A stretch of DNA of 64,000 nt from NCBI GenBank assembly GCA_934293005.1, contig CAKQYA010000008.1, forward strand, positions 28,369 to 92,368. Direction: 5' to 3'. The stretch is from an uncultured Bacteroidaceae bacterium. Lineage in GTDB: Bacteria; Bacteroidota; Bacteroidia; Bacteroidales; Bacteroidaceae. Shown here one piece after another: positions 63,638-64,000 of this stretch. The notes beneath the pieces were generated by a model. It made no database searches and was not told where the DNA came from. It was given only the letters and a program-made list of their open reading frames with translations. The position numbers and the translations under genes were made by a program. How positions within the stretch are numbered: position 1 is the first letter of the stretch; every line of letters starts with the position of its first letter.

Positions 63638-63672
63638 AGGGCTGACACTTCTCACGATGTATCAGCCCTTTT
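63638..63672 (+). terminator. Hairpin inside the IS left end
   Basis: AGGGCTGA with TCAGCCCT around a 16-base region, followed by TTTT. Probably shields the transposase from read-through transcription. Confidence 0.6.
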
Positions 63673-63707
63673 GGTTATCTTTGTTTTTGCTAAATAAAAA
63701 TATAACC

Positions 63708-64000
63708 ATGAGCAAAGATAGTCATTTTACCGGACAGCCGGTCTATAGCCAAGTATTAAAGTTACTCAACAAAGAGAAGATTCTTCAAATAAGCCGCGAA
63801 ACGAAAGGAAGTGAGGCTTATGTGAAGCGTTTTGACGGCTACCAACATCTTGTGGTAATGCTGTTCGGCATACTCAAACACTTTGATTCTCTGCGCGAAC
63901 TTGAAATAGGCATGAAGGCAGAAGCTCACAAGCTCGGACACCTCGGAATGAACTATCTGGTTCGTCGCAGCACGCTTGCAGAAGCCAACATACGCCGTCC
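63708..64000 (+). CDS. IS4-family transposase, N-terminal part (DUF4372)
   Basis: 97 codons are visible. MSKDSHFTGQPVYSQVLKLL and QISRETKGSEAYVKRF followed by DGYQHLVVMLFGILKHFDSLRE, MKAEAHKLGHLGMN and RRSTLAEANIRRP match the DUF4372 N-terminal domain of Bacteroidota IS4-type transposases (the helix pair before the DDE core). The catalytic DDE residues lie beyond the window edge. Codons 6-10 overlap an inverted copy of the IS terminus (63725-63737). Confidence 0.85.
   Translation, partial: MSKDSHFTGQPVYSQVLKLLNKEKILQISRETKGSEAYVKRFDGYQHLVVMLFGILKHFDSLRELEIGMKAEAHKLGHLGMNYLVRRSTLAEANIRR

Larger units (their letters stand above)
63604..64000 (+). mobile_element. Left end of an IS4-family insertion sequence (runs off window)
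   Basis: Begins at about 63604 with CTGTCCGGTAAAA, a probable terminal inverted repeat. A hairpin (63638-63672) and a -7 element TATCTTTG (63676-63683) precede the transposase gene. The right end and any target duplication are outside the window. Confidence 0.7.

Overview
The window looks like chromosomal DNA of a Bacteroidales bacterium, most likely Prevotellaceae. Three things point there. Promoters repeatedly match the Bacteroidota consensus TTTG, 19-20 bases, TAnnTTTG, while starts generally lack a strong Shine-Dalgarno. The gene content is typical of the order: a TonB-dependent receptor with carboxypeptidase-like N-domain, secreted GH2/GH43 glycosidases, AdoCbl-dependent methylmalonyl-CoA mutase, a DUF4105 protein, an LptF/G permease and an LptC lipoprotein. 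The IS4-type element at the right edge fits as well. Assignment below family level is inference.

Layout. 0-9 kb, minus strand: the N-terminus of SecA, a degenerate alkaline-phosphatase-fold secreted protein, a DUF4105 membrane protein, a UPF1-like helicase, a TPR protein and an orphan substrate-binding lipoprotein. 9-16.5 kb, minus: pgk, panB, a TonB-dependent receptor, then a compact group of Maf, KdsC-like phosphatase, DUF2520 protein and nitroreductase. 16.6-25.7 kb, plus: mltG, a GH43 and a GH2 glycosidase, a TIGR02757 protein overlapping the GH2 gene by 4 bp, and an MFS transporter. 25.7-26.77 kb is a decayed island with a broken DUF3987-like fragment, a 17-bp inverted repeat, a 24-bp direct repeat and a GC-rich structured patch.

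26.8-30 kb carries a 1051-residue beta-galactosidase (minus), divergent from mutA-mutB (30.3-34.3 kb, plus). A 22-bp-period palindromic repeat array separates mutB from ligA. 36.7-47.8 kb holds housekeeping genes: HAD phosphatase, MazG-like protein, GNAT-nitrilase fusion, ABC-F protein, gap, mscL, mnmA-nadA and asnA. A MITE-like element of 191 bp lies between mscL and mnmA. 48.2-59.1 kb, plus: lon, tgt, an LptF/G permease, a DEAD-box helicase, an outer-membrane protein, a TPR protein, lptC and cdd. 59.3-59.5 kb carries tRNA-Thr and a probable SRP RNA (minus), followed by dedA, ffh and folD. The end has two tRNA-His genes, a second copy of the palindromic repeat and the left end of an IS4-family element.

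Functional themes: envelope biogenesis (LptC, LptF/G, KdsC, MltG, SecA, SRP RNA plus Ffh), glycan degradation (GH43, GH2, LacZ, TonB receptor), propionate/succinate metabolism (mutAB) and central metabolism (pgk, gap). No obvious intact defence, CRISPR or prophage system is present. The most interesting signals are three proteins with systematically lost catalytic or metal residues (the PafA-like pseudo-phosphatase, the asymmetric ABC-F protein, the zinc-less TGT) and several intergenic repeat elements.
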